In this document: positions 5,879 to 6,040 of the stretch, one piece after another
Numbering within the stretch: position 1 is the first letter of the stretch
Layout of the letters: each line of letters starts with the position of its first letter
Source: Chloroflexota bacterium
GTDB taxonomy: Bacteria; Chloroflexota; Anaerolineae; B4-G1
DNA length: 6,040 bases
Assembly (NCBI GenBank): GCA_003648085.1
Contig: QMOC01000175.1
Coordinates: forward strand, 1 to 6,040
Direction of reading: 5' to 3'
The notes under the pieces: model-generated
Seen by the model: the letters and a program-made list of their open reading frames with translations, nothing else
The model's database searches: none
Told to the model about the DNA's origin: nothing
Made by a program: the position numbers and the translations under genes

Positions 5879-5948
5879 GGCCGTCGGTCAGCCAGTTGGG
5901 CTTGGCCTGGGTCTTGAGTTGGTTCAGCAAGACCAGCATTCTGCTCAT
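5878..5948 (-). pseudogene. Truncated 5' copy of the small ATPase gene
   Basis: ATG 5948 begins the same 24-residue N-terminus (MSRMLVLLNQ...PNWLTDGQ) as the intact ATPase at 4804, then runs into the palindromic element. There is no P-loop, so it cannot be an ATPase. It lies 6 nt after the stop of the upstream gene, with GGGGA about 11 nt before the ATG, which suggests that this is the original translational context of the ATPase start. The frame continues without a stop into higB, giving a 190-codon accidental fusion. Confidence 0.85.
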
Positions 5949-5950
5949 CG
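5878..5950. repeat. 73-bp direct repeat, copy 2
   Basis: Partner of 4734-4806 with two mismatches. On the high side it continues into the end of the upstream gene. On the low side it meets the GCAACT end of the palindromic element, sharing its terminal T. Confidence 0.95.
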
Positions 5951-5954
5951 AGCA

Positions 5955-6040
5955 TTACGTCCCCAGGTCGCTCAACTCTGGCATCTTGCGCAACCGCACG
6001 AAGCGACCGTAAGCGCCGGTGCGCGTGCCGGGTTCGACGA
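5955..6040 (-). CDS. C-terminal end of an unidentified upstream gene (5' part outside window)
   Basis: A minus-strand frame enters from the right edge and ends in TAA at 5955-5957, giving 27 codons reading VEPGTRTGAYGRFVRLRK and then MPELSDLGT. The residue mix looks like a real protein tail, and the stop lies 6 nt before the ATG at 5948, as in a tight operon. I do not recognise the family. Only one short frame is available, so the call rests mainly on spacing and composition. Confidence 0.55.
   Translation of the reverse strand, partial: VEPGTRTGAYGRFVRLRKMPELSDLGT

Noticed and set aside
4734..5950. attL/attR sites of an integrative element
   Set aside because: The 73-bp repeats bracket only 1.07 kb with no integrase, and the repeated sequence is protein-coding rather than a tRNA end or other usual attachment target.
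5824..6012. Plus-strand open frame of 62 codons
   Set aside because: It is antisense to the repeat copy and the upstream gene's tail, partly crosses the palindromic element, and has no family resemblance.

Overview
The window looks like a defence or accessory island from a GC-rich bacterium. Every supported gene lies on the minus strand, so transcription runs from high to low coordinates. The combination of HEPN/MNT and HigBA/HicBA toxin-antitoxin (TA) modules with a short dispersed palindromic repeat recalls Chloroflexota (Anaerolineae/Chloroflexia-like) genomes. That placement is an inference from style; no taxonomic marker gene is present.

Layout in transcription order: (1) 6040-5955 holds the last 27 codons of an unidentified gene. 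(2) 5948-5878 is a 5' fragment of a small ATPase gene, 24 codons long. (3) 5877-4807 is an inserted block of about 1.07 kb. It contains a short palindromic repeat element, a strong promoter with an overlapping palindrome, a HigB/RelE-type toxin, its XRE antitoxin, a broken hicB-like gene and a short hicA-like remnant. (4) 4804-4301 is the intact small P-loop ATPase gene, whose first 73 bp region duplicates the one at 5878-5950. (5) 4278-3940 and 3962-3561 are an overlapping MNT nucleotidyltransferase / HEPN pair. (6) 3543 to beyond base 1 is a very large P-loop ATPase (1181 codons visible, still open), resembling the BrxC/PglY-type ATPases of BREX-like phage-defence systems.

The small ATPase, MNT, HEPN and large ATPase genes are separated by 22 nt, a 23-nt overlap and 17 nt, so they are probably one operon. 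The C-terminal gene fragment at the right edge sits 6 nt upstream of the truncated ATPase copy. It was therefore probably the preceding gene of that operon before the TA-bearing block was inserted. The insertion is bracketed by a 73-bp direct repeat (71/73 identical) made from the ATPase gene's start. This duplication kept an intact ATPase reading frame on the downstream side.

The inserted block looks like the remains of a four-gene TA operon (higB-higA-hicB-hicA), each junction overlapping by 4 nt. The higBA half is intact. The hicB half carries a frameshift plus a nonsense mutation, and hicA is cut off near its start. The higB promoter reads toward the defence-like operon, so the insertion may have placed that operon under TA-type autoregulation. 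No rRNA, tRNA, CRISPR array, transposase or integrase was seen.
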